64,000 nt of DNA. It comes from Guyanagaster necrorhizus (taxonomy: Eukaryota > Basidiomycota > Agaricomycetes > Agaricales > Physalacriaceae). Shown one piece after another: positions 45,840-57,690 of this stretch (the stretch's first letter is position 1; every line of letters starts with the position of its first letter). The DNA lies in the NCBI RefSeq assembly GCF_019112545.1, contig NW_025064896.1:731689-795688 (forward strand), in the 5' to 3' direction. The notes beneath the pieces are model-generated. The model did no database searches, was not told the DNA's origin, and saw nothing but the letters and a program-made list of their open reading frames with translations. Both the position numbers and the translations under genes were made by a program.

Positions 45840-47902
45840 TCAATTCTGTTCTTTCTCCGCTTTGCTAGCCACAAATCTGCACCGATCTCCGTCCTCCTGT
45901 GGTTCCACTTCAACAAAGCTGCCACTCGTCGTCGTAGTGTTCTGTTGCAGCACAATTTGATCTTTGCTGTCGGGAGCGAACCCAGACCAGATCGGGGAAC
46001 GTGTAAGCTTGAAGGTATTAGGGTTCTTGGCGCGCACAAAGGATACCCAATACGCAATAAGTTCTTCTGCAAATGCTGTTTCTTCGGCTGTCATCGGAGA
46101 AAAGGTTGTTGTCCCATTAAATCTAATCCAATTGTGAGTTTGAATATAGAAAGCATGTGAACATCGTACGTACCCAGTGTTGGTACCAAGAAACATCATC
46201 CAGTTCTCTGCAGCATGTGCAACAATAGTTGGATCCGAACTGGTTGGATTTGGCTGATTGTAGCGGTAAGCCCAGGCGGTCAGTCCAGCGATAGAGGACG
46301 CGGTTGCTAAAATGGGACGCTGGTGACAAAATGAAGAATATCTGACAGTTTCCAGAAAAACGTTACGGTCACGCACTGCGCATATGAACACCGTCTCTCC
46401 ACCCAGCACAGACAGTCTCTGAAGTTCCGAATCGAAGTCCGAGGAAGGGTAGACCTGCACTTGCCACGACTTGGCATCAGAAAAAAAGAAAACTCCGCGA
46501 CAACGAGAGAGAATCACCGCGAGGTACTCATCCACGTCCGTGTCGTTCAATCCAGGATAGAAAGTTTTTAGCGTCTGGCCAATATCTAGACTCGTATACG
46601 ACGTTTCGTTCGAGGTTGAGCTAGGTTTACTATCAGCTTATTCCCTTTAAATCCGCTAGAGGACTGACCCAACAATGAGAGGGACGCGAGCAAAGCGTCC
46701 TGAAAGCATGGCTGTCGTCGGATGCTCGGTCAAAACTTTTCCATCAATGACGGGATGGAAAGAGTAGTATGGCCCGGAGCTGTCCCGAATTCAGTTGATT
46801 GAATGTACACTTAGACCGTTTAAACTGACAAAGAAGCATCTTGGGCGCGAGCAAGATCACCGATACTAGCATTCCTTAGACAATCCATTTGAGAAGCGAG
46901 GTCACCAGAATCACAACCAGCTTTTTCGGCGTAGAAGTCAAACAAGGGCTGAAAACAACAACCTAACAGGTCAGTCAACATATGAGTATGCCCGCTACCA
47001 TATTGCTTACACTTTGTTGTTCTGGAGAAGGGAGTGCGGCTCGGTATACACTCTGGGCTATAGCACCAGAGAATAACTGTTCTCCTTCATGAGCGACGAG
47101 ATGCAGCTCTACAGACGATCCACCAGCGCTCTGGCCATTGATAGTTACACGCGTAGGGTCCCCACCGAATGCAGATATATGTTGCTTCACCCACCTGAGT
47201 GCCTGGATCTGGTCGAGAAAACCAGCGTTCAGGTCACCATACTCGGAGGAACTGGCAAAGTCTGGATGAGCAAGAAAGCCGAACGAGTCGAGGCGGTAAT
47301 AGATGGAGACGATCACGACGTTGGGGCTTTGATGTACCCAATGGTCAAAAGGCCAATTGGCAGGGTTCCCATAGATGTAACCCCCACCGTGAATATATAC
47401 CAAGACAGGCACTGTATAGGAGGCAAGTCACGCTCAGACCGAGGTTTGCTTCCGCGCTCAGCTGACTTACAGTTACTGCCACTAGTCGGAGAATAGATAT
47501 TAACCTTTAGGCAATCCTCACTCCCTGCGCCACCGGCGTCACCCACTAGGAAAAAGTTAACGTGCATATCTATCAAGGCGATGAAATAAAGGAATAAGTA
47601 CATCCCGTAGTGCCTTGAATGCAAAATTCCGGATAAAACGTCGCATTGATCACCTGTCCGCGTGCCTCTGTCATGATGCGCCCTGTGTCCAAAGGCACAG
47701 GCGCACGGAAACGTCGGTCACCTAGGGGAGGCTCCGCATATGGAATACCAAGATGAGCAACTGTGTCGGGATAGGAAAGATTACCAAGATATTTAGCGTA
47801 TCCTGTGTCGACGACGAGTCTGTCGCCCCCAGTCGCGGCGGAAATCACGAAGGTATTCGCGAAATGAACAACCAAGAGGACGATGACCTTGACAAGAAGC
47901 AT
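45840..47902 (-). CDS. Secreted type-B carboxylesterase/lipase
   Basis: Alpha/beta-hydrolase cleaving ester bonds of lipids or xenobiotics outside the cell. The start chosen is MLLVKVIVLLVVHF at 47,902, which gives a signal peptide; an in-frame Met lies 6 codons upstream. In order: HLGIPYAEPPLGDRRF (oxyanion-side signature), EDCLKVNIYSP (carboxylesterase signature 2), PVLVYIHGGGYIYG (oxyanion hole), VTINGQSAGGSSV (nucleophile elbow, Ser in GQSAGG), STSNETSY (acidic residue of the triad), VAHAAENWMMF (His region) and a C-terminus IWSGFAPDSKDQI typical of the family. At least six introns of 50-60 bp are visible. Asn-x-Ser/Thr sites fit secretion. All elements are present, so the gene looks functional. 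Confidence 0.88.
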
Positions 47903-48506
47903 TCTGCCTTGGGACGCCAAAGGGAGTACAGCTTAGGCTTGAATTGTGTTCTTTTTTATGAGACTTGAATGGTGCTTCTTGTGCGAAAACTCGGATTGTC
48001 AGCAGTTCATACTCAAAGTACGCGTGATGCTGGGGCCCGGGAACGAGTTCTAGATGTATGCCTGTCTGTTAGTACGAAACGCGCGTATATGAGCAGCAAC
48101 TGGTCATCACAAGACAAAGTGCAGCCATTCGAAATAGAACCATCGCATAAATTGCTGCCAATATGCCTGGGGGAAACGGTAAACGGGCGACTGACGGATC
48201 GTGAGTAGCTGATAGACGTCGGGCCGGCTGTTCCAGTAAGAATAGCGGGGTTAGTACTTGAGATATCTGATAGTAGATGGCGACGATTGCGCGGCATGAG
48301 AGGAAAAAAATCGACTGCCTTCCTGCCGGTTATGTCAAGCAAATCACGTGTACGGAACCAGCAAACTTCGACGTTAAAGAGTTCGTAGTCCACATGTCTG
48401 ATCGATGTATTTTCCTTCAATTTCTTGCCAAGCAATACACGCAAGTCCAATGTCCATCCTAGACGAAAAAAAAAACCGGGGAATTTCTGTCAGGTCCAGC
48501 TGTAGG
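47903..48506. other. Intergenic between carboxylesterase and small heat-shock copy
   Basis: It holds the presumed promoter of the carboxylesterase. A 145-codon minus frame (48,450-48,013) has no motif and a low-quality composition, so it is not called. Confidence 0.4.
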
Positions 48507-48969
48507 TCACCGTCCAATTACCGTCAGCACTCCGTCTGACATAGATATTGTTCTCATCGCCCTAGGCACAAGCGGTGAGTACGAACCGTAAATAGAAGGG
48601 CACAAACCTTGACACCCTAGAAAGCTGAAGTGTCCTCGCAAACTTTCCATACCTCTTCTCCCGAACAACATAGCTGTCCTTGTGCTCGCTTGAGATATTA
48701 CTCTCACATGACGTAGTCGAGCGGCCGTTGTAGACATCAATGGATACGTCACTTTCTGAAGATCCGGGGAAACTGAAGGTGGCGTCTTCGTGAAGATCAC
48801 CATAACGGAAGGAGTAAGATAGTGAACGAGCACAAGTGGAGGAAACGCGTAGCGTACTTTTAAAATTTCCTTCAGCTAAGCGGCGCAGCGGGTCCCCGCC
48901 CTTAATACAACGCTCCATCAAGGAAGCAGCTCCGGTTGTAGACACTGGCATGCTCGACGAGACAGACAT
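48507..48969 (-). CDS. Divergent small heat-shock protein (alpha-crystallin domain)
   Basis: Two exons (48,969-48,608 and 48,561-48,507) sum to 417 nt, 138 residues in frame. The alpha-crystallin domain is recognisable but diverged: DATFSFPGSSESDVSIDVYN, TSCESNISSEHKDSYVV, REKRYGKFARTLQLS, then after the intron SMSDGVLTVIGR-stop. Compared with the copy at 39 kb it lacks the C-terminal tail after GVLTV and has an atypical Ser/Thr-rich N-terminus. No perfect heat-shock element was found upstream. It may be a decaying or neofunctionalised duplicate. Confidence 0.7.
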
Positions 48970-49242
48970 CGATGAGATGTAGATTGCGTGTTTGAAAAAG
49001 CGACATGGCTAGCCATTGAGCTCAAGTCGAACTCACAATTCTCCAAGCTCGAGCCCTACAGTAAACCGAGAACTTGAAGTAGGATCTGAGGTTGGATTCG
49101 ATCACATGATCTCGAACCCCAAATTTGATTGAACATCGACGCGAAAATTTTCAAACAGCATGAAGTGTATTCCATGCTGCAGAAAGATAAGCACCTCGTA
49201 GGTCCCTGTGAAGTCGCTAGGTCGTTGACTCTTTGACTCTTT

Positions 49243-49264
49243 GGAATGTTCGATAACCTTCTTC
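49243..49264 (+). promoter_or_regulatory. Heat-shock element (three of four units intact), with TATA box at 49,322
   Basis: GGAATGTTCGATAACCTTC contains GAA-TTC-(TAA)-TTC units at correct 2-nt spacing. A TATA box (ATATAAAAG) follows 60-70 bp downstream. It lies directly upstream of the truncated small heat-shock copy and is evidently that gene's original promoter. Confidence 0.65.
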
Positions 49265-49367
49265 GGGTTTCTGCTTACCGTGGACTGGTCACAGCAGAGA
49301 GTTCGAGCAAGAGTCGAGGAATATAAAAGACAACCCTCCTCTTAATCCCGCCATCACTATCCAAACC

Positions 49368-49588
49368 TATGCCGTCCGCGAGCGCAAGTACGGCAAATTC
49401 TTGAGGACACTGAGGTTGCCTCAAGGAATCAAGGTAAGCAAGTCATGTCGCCTCATGAAGACAAGCGCAGCGTCAGACTTCATATGGAGGAAGAAGAGAT
49501 CAAAGCTTCCCTCGAAAATGGGCTGTTGACGGTGACGTTCCCAAAGACAGCTCCCGAGACGATGGTGAAAAAGATTACAATTTCTTGA
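49368..49588 (+). pseudogene. Truncated small heat-shock gene lacking its N-terminal half
   Basis: In frame from 49,368 the sequence reads YAVRERKYGKFLRTLRLPQG and is split by an intron (49,434-49,489) at the same place as in the 39 kb copy. It continues EEEIKASLENGLLTVTFPK and stops at 49,586-49,588 with KKITIS. The first about 90 codons are missing: promoter and leader (TATA 49,322) run directly into the middle of the alpha-crystallin domain. The only nearby ATG (49,369) is out of frame with the domain, so no functional chaperone can be made. Confidence 0.8.
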
Positions 49589-50200
49589 CCAGTTTTTGAA
49601 GGACAAACTGCATACCATTGTATTTTAGCGACGGTAGAAACCTGTATTGCTTTCAGTGTAACTAGCATGTGCAAAAGTGTGAAGACACGCTTACAATAAC
49701 GTACAAATGTTTCGGAGAATTTGGTCACGATCCCCAGTACCTCAGGCATGTCTGTGGAAAGTCCCGTAGCTAAATTTTCTCGCGAAGTCATCAGACTGCA
49801 GCCCGGGCCGTTCGCTGAACAGCCATGTTCTGCAGAAGATTCGTTGGATATTCATGTTGGAATCACGACCAAATAATCTTTTGCTACGGTTTTCATTCCG
49901 CGATAGACGCGGCACAATTCCTAGTCGCAGTCCAATAAAGGCTTCATATTTTAAAAAACACCGGGAATTCCAGAAGGCGCCGACAACCTGTAATATAAAT
50001 ACACAGTGATATTGTATGCCAAAAGCACGACTATTCTTACTCAGAAAGTCGCTGAGAGGGTTATACAGCCGAGTGTCATGTGTTGGTATAGGAAAGAGTG
50101 AAGTCGGCAATTCCCGATGCCTCTTTCCTTGCTGCCGCGGAAAGACCGCAGCTAACAAGCGAGCCTTCCCTTGTTAGTGCTGCCAGCTTTCCAAGTCGAA
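49589..50200. other. Intergenic, no gene recognised
   Basis: A minus-strand frame at 50,158-49,742 has no motif. Nothing else stands out. Confidence 0.4.
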
Positions 50201-51430
50201 GGGGACCTAAAACGTGATCGCAATCCGTCCCGCTCTTTTCCAAAAATTTTTGTAGTAGCATTTCATCAGCAGGTCCAAATCATCGACTCTATTTTTGGGC
50301 ACCTGTCCGACTCGGATTCTCGTGAAATGTTGCGTATCTGTCGTCTGACCTTCCGGGACTGTATTCTATTGACGAGTATCCGTCTATTCCGAAATATCAT
50401 TGCTGGCGGTGTCAATAAAATGGAGCTATTCATCTATATCCGGTGATCATGCTACTTTCCGACCTTACGAATCTATGGCAACCCGACATCAACCATGAAG
50501 CTGTGGATCATTTTTTGCTCCTGCGGGGGCTGTCGCCGCCGGAAAGGAATGGATTTCGTCCAAATGAATATGCCTCCGCCCGAATACAGCTTCCAGAATA
50601 CCCTCGATGCTTCATTTCTCAGAGCTTCGCCTCCAGGGAGTTCATTTTCTTTTGCGTCGCTGCGCGCTCAAGGTCTTCTTCGGTAGAATCCCTCTTTCTG
50701 GTGTATTCAGCTGCCGTACAAGGAAGCCCGATGGAAGGGCCCTTCCTTCAGCATGACCTTGAGTCAAAGATTATCAGATCCAACGATATCCTTCTGCGGA
50801 TCTTCTCTCACCATTGTACAACCCTCATTCGGAGTTTGTTCCTTGACAAACCAGCAGGACTAGCTAATGTCGATGGCACCAATGATATCTCCGAATCCTC
50901 GATACCCATTTGACTAATTGGTACCATACTCTCCATCTGACAATGGTGCGTCCTACAGTACATCATGTCCACCAACCTGACAACCATTAGAATTTTCAAT
51001 ATGTCCCATGATGCTTCCCTTTATTTCCTCACTCATCGATCTACGGATTGTCGACAAAAATATCATTTTGGGTGAGGAGTTAAGCTTATTCACACAAAGC
51101 ATGTATGGGCATTCTAGAGAACTCCATCTTTGTATGGGCCTTACAGCGCTACCGGAAGCAATGCAAGCCCGAAGTACTTTCCCTACTGGATGCTTTTCTA
51201 GTCGAGATTCGGACCCGCCTTCCGTTTCTTCTTCGCGTAACGACTATCACTTTGAAGGCGCAATCGCACTAGCAGTGGGGTGCATTGCTAATTTTTCGTG
51301 CGCGTTCTGTTCGTTGTATTCTACGTGCTGTTCGTGGTGCCGTAGATATGACAACTTCTGATTTTCGAAAAATCAGGTTTATGTTTGCAAATCCACACGC
51401 CTGCGACTCTTTTTTGCAATCTTTCGACCA
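50201..51430 (+). pseudogene. Decaying F-box-like gene
   Basis: The start region reads VVAFHQQVQIIDSIFGHLSD, then SREMLRICRLTFRDCILLTS, a plausible F-box-type helical start. A second frame (50,443-50,913) and a third region (51,130-51,420) carry LQRYRKQCKPEVLSLLDAFL and VEIRTRLPFLLRVTTITL, coding-like but in frames that do not connect. The last is interrupted by TAG at 51,270-51,272. I infer a gene of the F-box class broken by frameshifts. An intact gene with unrecognised introns is possible but less likely given the stop. Confidence 0.4.
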
Positions 51431-52244
51431 ATGTTTGCGGGTCCAGACTTGATATATCTTCAATCCACATCAGCAGATCGTGAAGCGCACACGCTTTCAC
51501 TTCACCGTAATGGACCTTGGACCAGGATGCGGCGCCCCGTTCCCCCATATCTATCCACGTCTTAATGCGTCAGGTACCCGTTCCAAGAACTCCGTTTGGA
51601 GTGTTTGATGCCTCGCAGTCGTCAAACTCTGGATAGATCCCCAGTATCGCATTTTTGCTTCACCAAAATAGTAAAACATGTTTAAGGGCATCTGTAAGCC
51701 TTACGCATCAATTTCCATTACTAATTCACTTATGCCACAAGTGGTAGTAAAGAGGGCTGCTGAAGGCATTAGAAGAATCTAAGCTCATGGTGGACCTACT
51801 GTGTGTCGTATTGCATCTATACTGTCGTTACTAGCAATATTTTTACAACTTAAGTTGACTATGAGGAGTGTCGATAGACACAATAGAACTGACGGCATCA
51901 AGAAAAGAATGACAATAATCATAGGGATGTACTTGCACTCATTCGCGTCGTCCTGTCACAGTGTAATGTACTAGTAGTATCTAACTGTCCATCGTATTAG
52001 CTTCGATTGATGCGTATATATTCGATATACAGCTAGAGCAGAGGATAGAGCGATCTAGTTTCTAGACAGACAACAGCATATCTTTTTTGGTGGGATGAGA
52101 ACGGTAAAAAAGCGAGTAGAGCGGTACCGTGAAGACGGCTGAGGCGGACCAAAGTCGAGCGGTGGCCGTGTCTATCACATCTGCTATATTGGGAAGATCC
52201 GCTCCGATTTTGCAAGCGGCGGCTGCCTTGGCTTAGACCACAAT
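51431..52244. other. Intergenic; ends at a sharp CpG boundary
   Basis: CpG-containing sequence continues to about 52,230 (GCAAGCGGCGGCTG) and stops there. No gene is visible. The last 150 bp probably are the promoter of the F-box-like gene that follows. Confidence 0.45.
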
Positions 52245-53202
52245 TTGGCTTCCATCATGGCCTCCTCCTCTGATGGAAAATCTCTGGAAATTCCTCCAGA
52301 TATTTTCTATGAAATACTCCTCAAATCTGGAGTGAAAGATCTCTTTTTCCTGTGGATTGATTGCCATCAAGTCTCATGCAATTTTAAAGCAGCAGTCGAA
52401 CACATCTTCATCACTAAGCATCTAAAAAAGACATGGATTCACATCGATCCTGGTTGGTCATCATATCTCTTTCCATACTGAATGCAACCTTATCATGCTT
52501 TTGTTTACTCTAGGGAAGTGGTACTTGGAAGAGCATGGCAAAGTATTCCTTGCTACTGAATTCCAAATTTCTCATCTCAGCTCTGCCAATCTCTCTCATG
52601 CAATATACAAAGACAAAGAATGCTATGAAAACTTTCACAAGGAGTTTGCTTGTCAGTTGAAACAATGTTCCAGAACAGATCCTCACTTGAATGTCCAAGG
52701 GTGATTGTTCAAGTCAAGCATAACACAAATGACACCATGCTCCTGGAATTTCAGCCCAACTTTGACCCAGAGTCAAAAGTGTTCAAAATCAGCATTGACT
52801 GAAAATGGATGTATAGACATATATCACCTTTAGATTGAGAGTGTAAAGGACAAAGTGAGTGCTCTTGGACAAGGGGATGACAATGATTCTGAAGGTAGCT
52901 TAGGCTTAAATGGATCATTCATGTGCATCATGTGGATGTATATGAGTAATAGTGACCAAATCCATAAGGCTATCTGCTCAGAGAGGATACAATAGAATGT
53001 GCTAGAGGAAGAAGGCAGAGAGGTCTCTGAGAAAGACAATATTGGATACCAAAGAGTTGAAGAAGTGGGACATGCAATTGGATGGAAGGACCCATACAGT
53101 GATGAGAAAGAGACTGAGAAGGAGAATGAGAGCAATGGCACTGAATCAGGAGAGGATTCACAGGATGTAGATAGATCAAGTGACAATAGTGAAGGTGACT
53201 AG
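52245..53202 (+). pseudogene. F-box-like gene within CpG-depleted DNA
   Basis: The first frame (52,245-52,481) reads LEIPPDIFYEILLKSGVKDL, then FFLWIDCHQVSCNFKAAVEH, a good F-box. Downstream frames (52,495-52,704; about 52,695-52,800: VIVQVKHNTNDTMLLEFQ) and an acidic C-terminal frame (52,999-53,202: GHAIGWKDPYSDEKETEK) look coding but are separated by stops and frame changes. Some of these could be introns. The upstream flank has CpG, the gene itself almost none, like the transposons to its right. I infer that it lies in the range of the silencing or mutation that struck the elements. Confidence 0.5.
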
Positions 53203-53212
53203 TATCTGTCAA

Positions 53213-53658
53213 TATTATGATTTTCTCCATTTTATTATCTTTTTCTTATCTTATCAGAGTGTCTATCTTATCACAAGTGCCTACCTGCAAGCATGGGGAA
53301 GATTAGATAATCATAATGACATGCACTATTATACTTAGTCATCTTGTCCTTGAACAATTCCTCATTGTCTACTCTCAAATGATCAGACAGAACAAGCAGT
53401 ATAGCACAGAACAGTACAATAGGAAAGCAGTTATATTTATTATAGCTAAACAGTATATAAGTAGGATAGCTCTTGCTGTAGTAGTTCAGCTTTGAGCTAT
53501 AAGTTTATTCCACACTATTTTCTCTTGAGCCCAGCTTGTCTTTGGCCTTGAAGCATTTGCCTGATATAACACATTAAGTGGACTCTAGTGTGACTGTATA
53601 AACATGATACAGTGCTAGTTTATCACATGTCCAGATCATGTGCAAGCTAGATCTAACA
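53213..53658 (+). repeat. LTR, D-type Ty3 family (5' LTR)
   Basis: 446 bp, TATTATGATTTTCTCC (TG mutated to TA) ... AGATCTAACA. It is highly similar to 19,555-20,000. It is followed by a leader and the start of a gag-like ORF. Confidence 0.85.
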
Positions 53659-54029
53659 GTTAGCTCCAAGCTTCCTGCTTCCCTCTTCTTATACACTTTA
53701 GTGGTAAAGAAAACCAAATGCTATCCATCCATGACATCATCTCTGACTTTGTCAAGCTCTTGAGTGCCATCATTGGCATCCTGCTCAGGCTTTTCATTAT
53801 TGTTTATCTCTGCTGAGGAAATCAGTCTGTTATTACTTGGATAATCAGGTATTACCATGAGCTCTGAATGATCTACTGCTAAACTCAAAATATCATATCC
53901 ATTCTCCCTCTCTACAACCTCCCTCCTGAGGCCACCTAAGTTACCAATGAGCCCACACCTGAAACTATACCAGAAGCCACCTCTGGAGACTCAGATCTGG
54001 AGGTTCTTCCAATGAAACAAGAAGAATCC
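53659..54029 (+). pseudogene. Leader and start of gag-like ORF of a D-type element, truncated
   Basis: After the LTR comes GTTAGCTCCAAGCTTCCTG, then an ATG at about 53,720 encoding SDFVKLLSAIIGILLRLFII, the same hydrophobic N-terminus as in the other family members. It is cut at 54,030 by the next LTR. Confidence 0.75.
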
Positions 54030-54481
54030 TGTTATGATTTTCCACTAACCTCTATTTATACTTAGTCAGAGCACTAGAATAAGTGCTTAAGACTGTGGGA
54101 TGAGGCTTAGTCATCACAACTAGCCAAGTCCATCATTGTCTTTCAATGCAACAACATTGCCTGACAATGCACAATCAACCTTTTATGTATGGTAGCAACA
54201 CTCAAGGACAATAGACAACAGGACAGAGAAACACACAATAAGTATGTAGTATTATTAGCAAGCTTTGTACAGTATTTAAGGAGCTTGCTCTTGCTGGTAA
54301 ATCCTCAGCTTTGAGCTAAAGTTGATTCCATCTCATTCTACTCTCGAGCTAGTCACACAAAGCCTTGAAGCACAGGAAATCTATGTCAGCACATAAAAGT
54401 GGACTCTAATGGAAGGCTTGAATGTGAAGTCACATTAGTTTATCATGTGCTAGTAGATCACATGCAGCTTGAGCCTAACAA
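54030..54481 (+). repeat. LTR, E-type Ty3 family (5' LTR)
   Basis: 452 bp, TGTTATGATTTTCC ... TTGAGCCTAACA. It is most similar to the inverted LTR at 8,774-9,247. The leader AATTAGCTTGAAGCTTCACC follows. Confidence 0.85.
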
Positions 54482-57400
54482 TTAGCTTGAAGCTTCACCT
54501 TCCCTTTCTCAAGCCCAATTGTGCTGAGAAACTGAATGCTATCAGCAACCACTGCTGACCTTAATCACAACTTCTTTGAGTTGATAGCTTCCATCATAGG
54601 AATGCTACTTGGGCTTCTAGCCATCATCACTCTCTGCCATGAATGACAATCAGTTACTGCTTGGATAGTCAGATACTATCAGGCATTTCAGCAGATTCGT
54701 ACTATTCTCTGAAATATAACCCCAGATTTACCCTTCTATGATATTCCCACCTCCACTAGAATGTCCTTCCAGCTGCAAAAACAACCCATATCAGAAACTG
54801 GGGATAGCAACCCAGATTCAGAGAGCCTTCAGGAAGAGGAGAGACCCTGATACCCCCCTTGACAATGCAGCAGAGACTGCAACCCTAGCCTCACAGGGTT
54901 TCAGAACCCTTGGACAATGAATATCACTTATGGGCATGAGGAGGTCACCAATAACATCCCTCTGAATACCCCCACTCCCAGTCATTCCATTGCCTCAGAT
55001 GCTCCAGAGATTGGAAACTGTGCTTGAGACTCTCTTAATGCCACTCAAGTGGCTTCGAGACCTCAGACAATCTCCAACTCCTCCTACTGTTCCCTCTACA
55101 CTATCCCTGAGTCAAGCCCATTCATCAGCAGGCTGAGGCTCAATGACCCTCATGGAAGGAGCATCCACCAGGATTTCATGAACATGGAGCTTGCTATTGC
55201 TGCAGCAGAAGACCCCTGCAATCATCTTCATGTTGGCAGTCAGCCAGAGGCAGGAATGGCTAGTGCAAGAGGAAGAATCACCTGGAATAGAATTATATGA
55301 TGAGTCTTCCCAGACTGGGATCTACAGGTCTCCTTTAATTACAATGATGCAGTACAGCAGCAGCGGCAGAACCAGAGTTGACAGGCTGAGGTCCAGCAAG
55401 CTCAGAAGGAGCTCACTGAGTATATCCAAGCAGAAGCACAGTGAGAATTTGAAGAAGCAGAGTATGACAGACAAGGATGACAAGGATGATGACAGAAAGA
55501 GGCTGCCAGGCTGAGATCAGCCTCCCCTGGCTGATACAGTCTTTGCATCAACTCTTCTAGGTCCCTCTTCAGAGAGCTCAATTCAGAAACTGACCTATGG
55601 ACAGGGCCAACCAGCATCATCAACAGAGAAGAAGCAATTCGAAGGGGCTAAGGCACTAGGATTGATGATCACTCTCTCTCCCTCTAGTATTCCACCAGAA
55701 CAGATACTATTTCCTCTGATGCTGACTCTATCCTTAGAGCCTATGGGCTCCAGGTACCAGACAATGCTCATATCTCTGACTGAGCTCTCTGCTGGTTCTT
55801 GGGAAGTCGAGTCACCCACCAGTTCCTTGATCCTGGATTCCAATGAAACTTCAGTCTCTATAGCTGAGAACTGGAGGAGGAAAGAGCACAAAGAGGGACT
55901 CAATACAGCCAGCTCCCAAATGTTTCCATCCAATGAATGGAGATAGCTGGACCTAGCATCAGAGCCGATAACAGAGTCTCCAGCGACCCTCAGACCAGCT
56001 GTGCTATTTATCTACAACCCACTCATTAGTTTTCTCCTCAAGAAAGAGGACAGTAGCAATGAGGGTGACAAGGAGAACAGTGAAGACCCCTTCAGGCTTG
56101 AACAATTCATGAAATGCATCAATGAAGAAACTGATGAAGAAGTGTTGAAGGAAGAAATAGAGCAGATGAGGGGGACAGAGTATCAAGGACTATACAAGCA
56201 AAGAATACTTTTTTTATAGAGAGATGCTTGCTGAAAGGCTATGCCCCTAAGACTTAAGTATAAATATGCAGATGATACTGAAAAAAGAGATATTTTATAG
56301 TATGCTGTGATGAAGTATGCCTGAGAGGAATATGACAGATGGCACTCTGAGGATTCTCTCAAGCTGATTCCCTCTTATCAATTCAAAAACCAACCACAGC
56401 CAATGCTGAACTCCCCACCCATTCTGCCAAAATGAGCTGTTTATATAGCACTATCCATCTGCAGTCAAGCTGGGACATCAGACACATCAATCCAAAGCAT
56501 GGCAGCTCAGCTCACAAGGGCATGATACCAGCCAAATCCCTTGGCATCACAGCATGAAGAATTTCAGAACCCTTAGACCAGGAAGGGCAGCTGCCTCCTC
56601 AGTGGACAACCACCCTCTGATGAAGTGATGACAAAAAGAATGGGAAAGGAGCTAATAAGAGATGACTCTGAGGTCATCTGCCTCAGATTCACTATTTGAG
56701 ATAGAGTAATTGTCCAGAAGGACAGCACTCCAAAAGGAAGCCTGGTCACTGATGACTACTCCCTCTACTCCTTCTCTGGGCCCTCACAGAAATGAAGCCG
56801 ATCTCTGTTTGTAGAATGGCCCAACCCGATAGGCACTCTACCTGAAAATGCCACTGTCCTCCAATGCTGATCTGACTTACTTTGAAAACCTTGCCTCTTC
56901 AAGAGAGTCTCAGACAATATCGATCGATTCCTGGTTGATTGCAAGCAATACTTCAAGGTTTACATTGGATACCTCAGCACAGATATGAACCAAGTTATCT
57001 TTGCTGCCTTCTATCTTGAAGAGAAGGCAAAAAACTGGTAGATCCTGATTTTCTTGAACTTCTGATCATCGATTCAGGAGCACTACTGGTATCCCTTGTG
57101 GCTGGTATTTAAACAAATACTATATGACAAATTCATTGATCTGGCAGTGCAAGAAGTGCATAAGCAAAAGATCAAAGAATACAAGATAGGAGATAAGGTG
57201 GCCATAGACTATTTCAATGAGCTAGAATACCTGACAAAGCTTGCTGGAATTCGAGATGATATAGCAAATAATAGATGAATGATCAAGGTCCTCAAAAGGG
57301 GTGTCCTCTCTTCATACATTATGATGATTTCAGCAATTGGCATTAAAGCATTAATGCTGATTGGATATGACAAATAAAAGGAATGAATCATTGAAATGTA

Positions 57401-57690
57401 CAGAGAGTGACAAAGACAGAAAGCAGAGTCATCAACCCTCCAGAATTACACCAAGAAGCCAACTCCACCAACTCTAAACAAATCAGAGCAAACTGCCAGA
57501 AAATCATTAGAACTCTTGACGGCCTCCATCTATGAAGCACAGAAGACAGAAACCGGAACGACATACACCAGATTCAGAAAACTGATGGACATAGACCAGA
57601 TAAAAAAGGAAAGCAAATGTTTTAATTATGGCCAGAAAGGGCACATAGCAAAGGACTGTCCAAAAAAGAAGTGAACAAGAGAAGACATCT
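54482..57690 (+). pseudogene. Gag of an E-type Ty3 element (hydrophobic N-terminus, capsid, zinc knuckle)
   Basis: ATG at 54,536: the product starts LSATTADLNHNFFELIASII, then GMLLGLLAIITLC, a predicted membrane segment, and a TGA at codon 37. A Ser/Thr/Gln-rich linker follows (54,750-55,900), then the acidic block SNEGDKENSEDPFRLEQFMK (56,060-56,120). The capsid-like region is at 56,930-57,400 (VFAAFYLEEKAKNW-like; KIGDKVAIDYFNELEYLTKL). The zinc knuckle at about 57,615-57,665 reads CFNYGQKGHIAKDC, i.e. CCHC with the second Cys changed to Tyr. Several TGA/TAG stops are present. This is the best-preserved gag of the family in the window. Confidence 0.85.

Noticed and set aside
48013..48450. 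145-codon minus-strand ORF between the carboxylesterase and the heat-shock copy
   Set aside because: No domain, no promoter, no splice support, and composition unlike coding neighbours.
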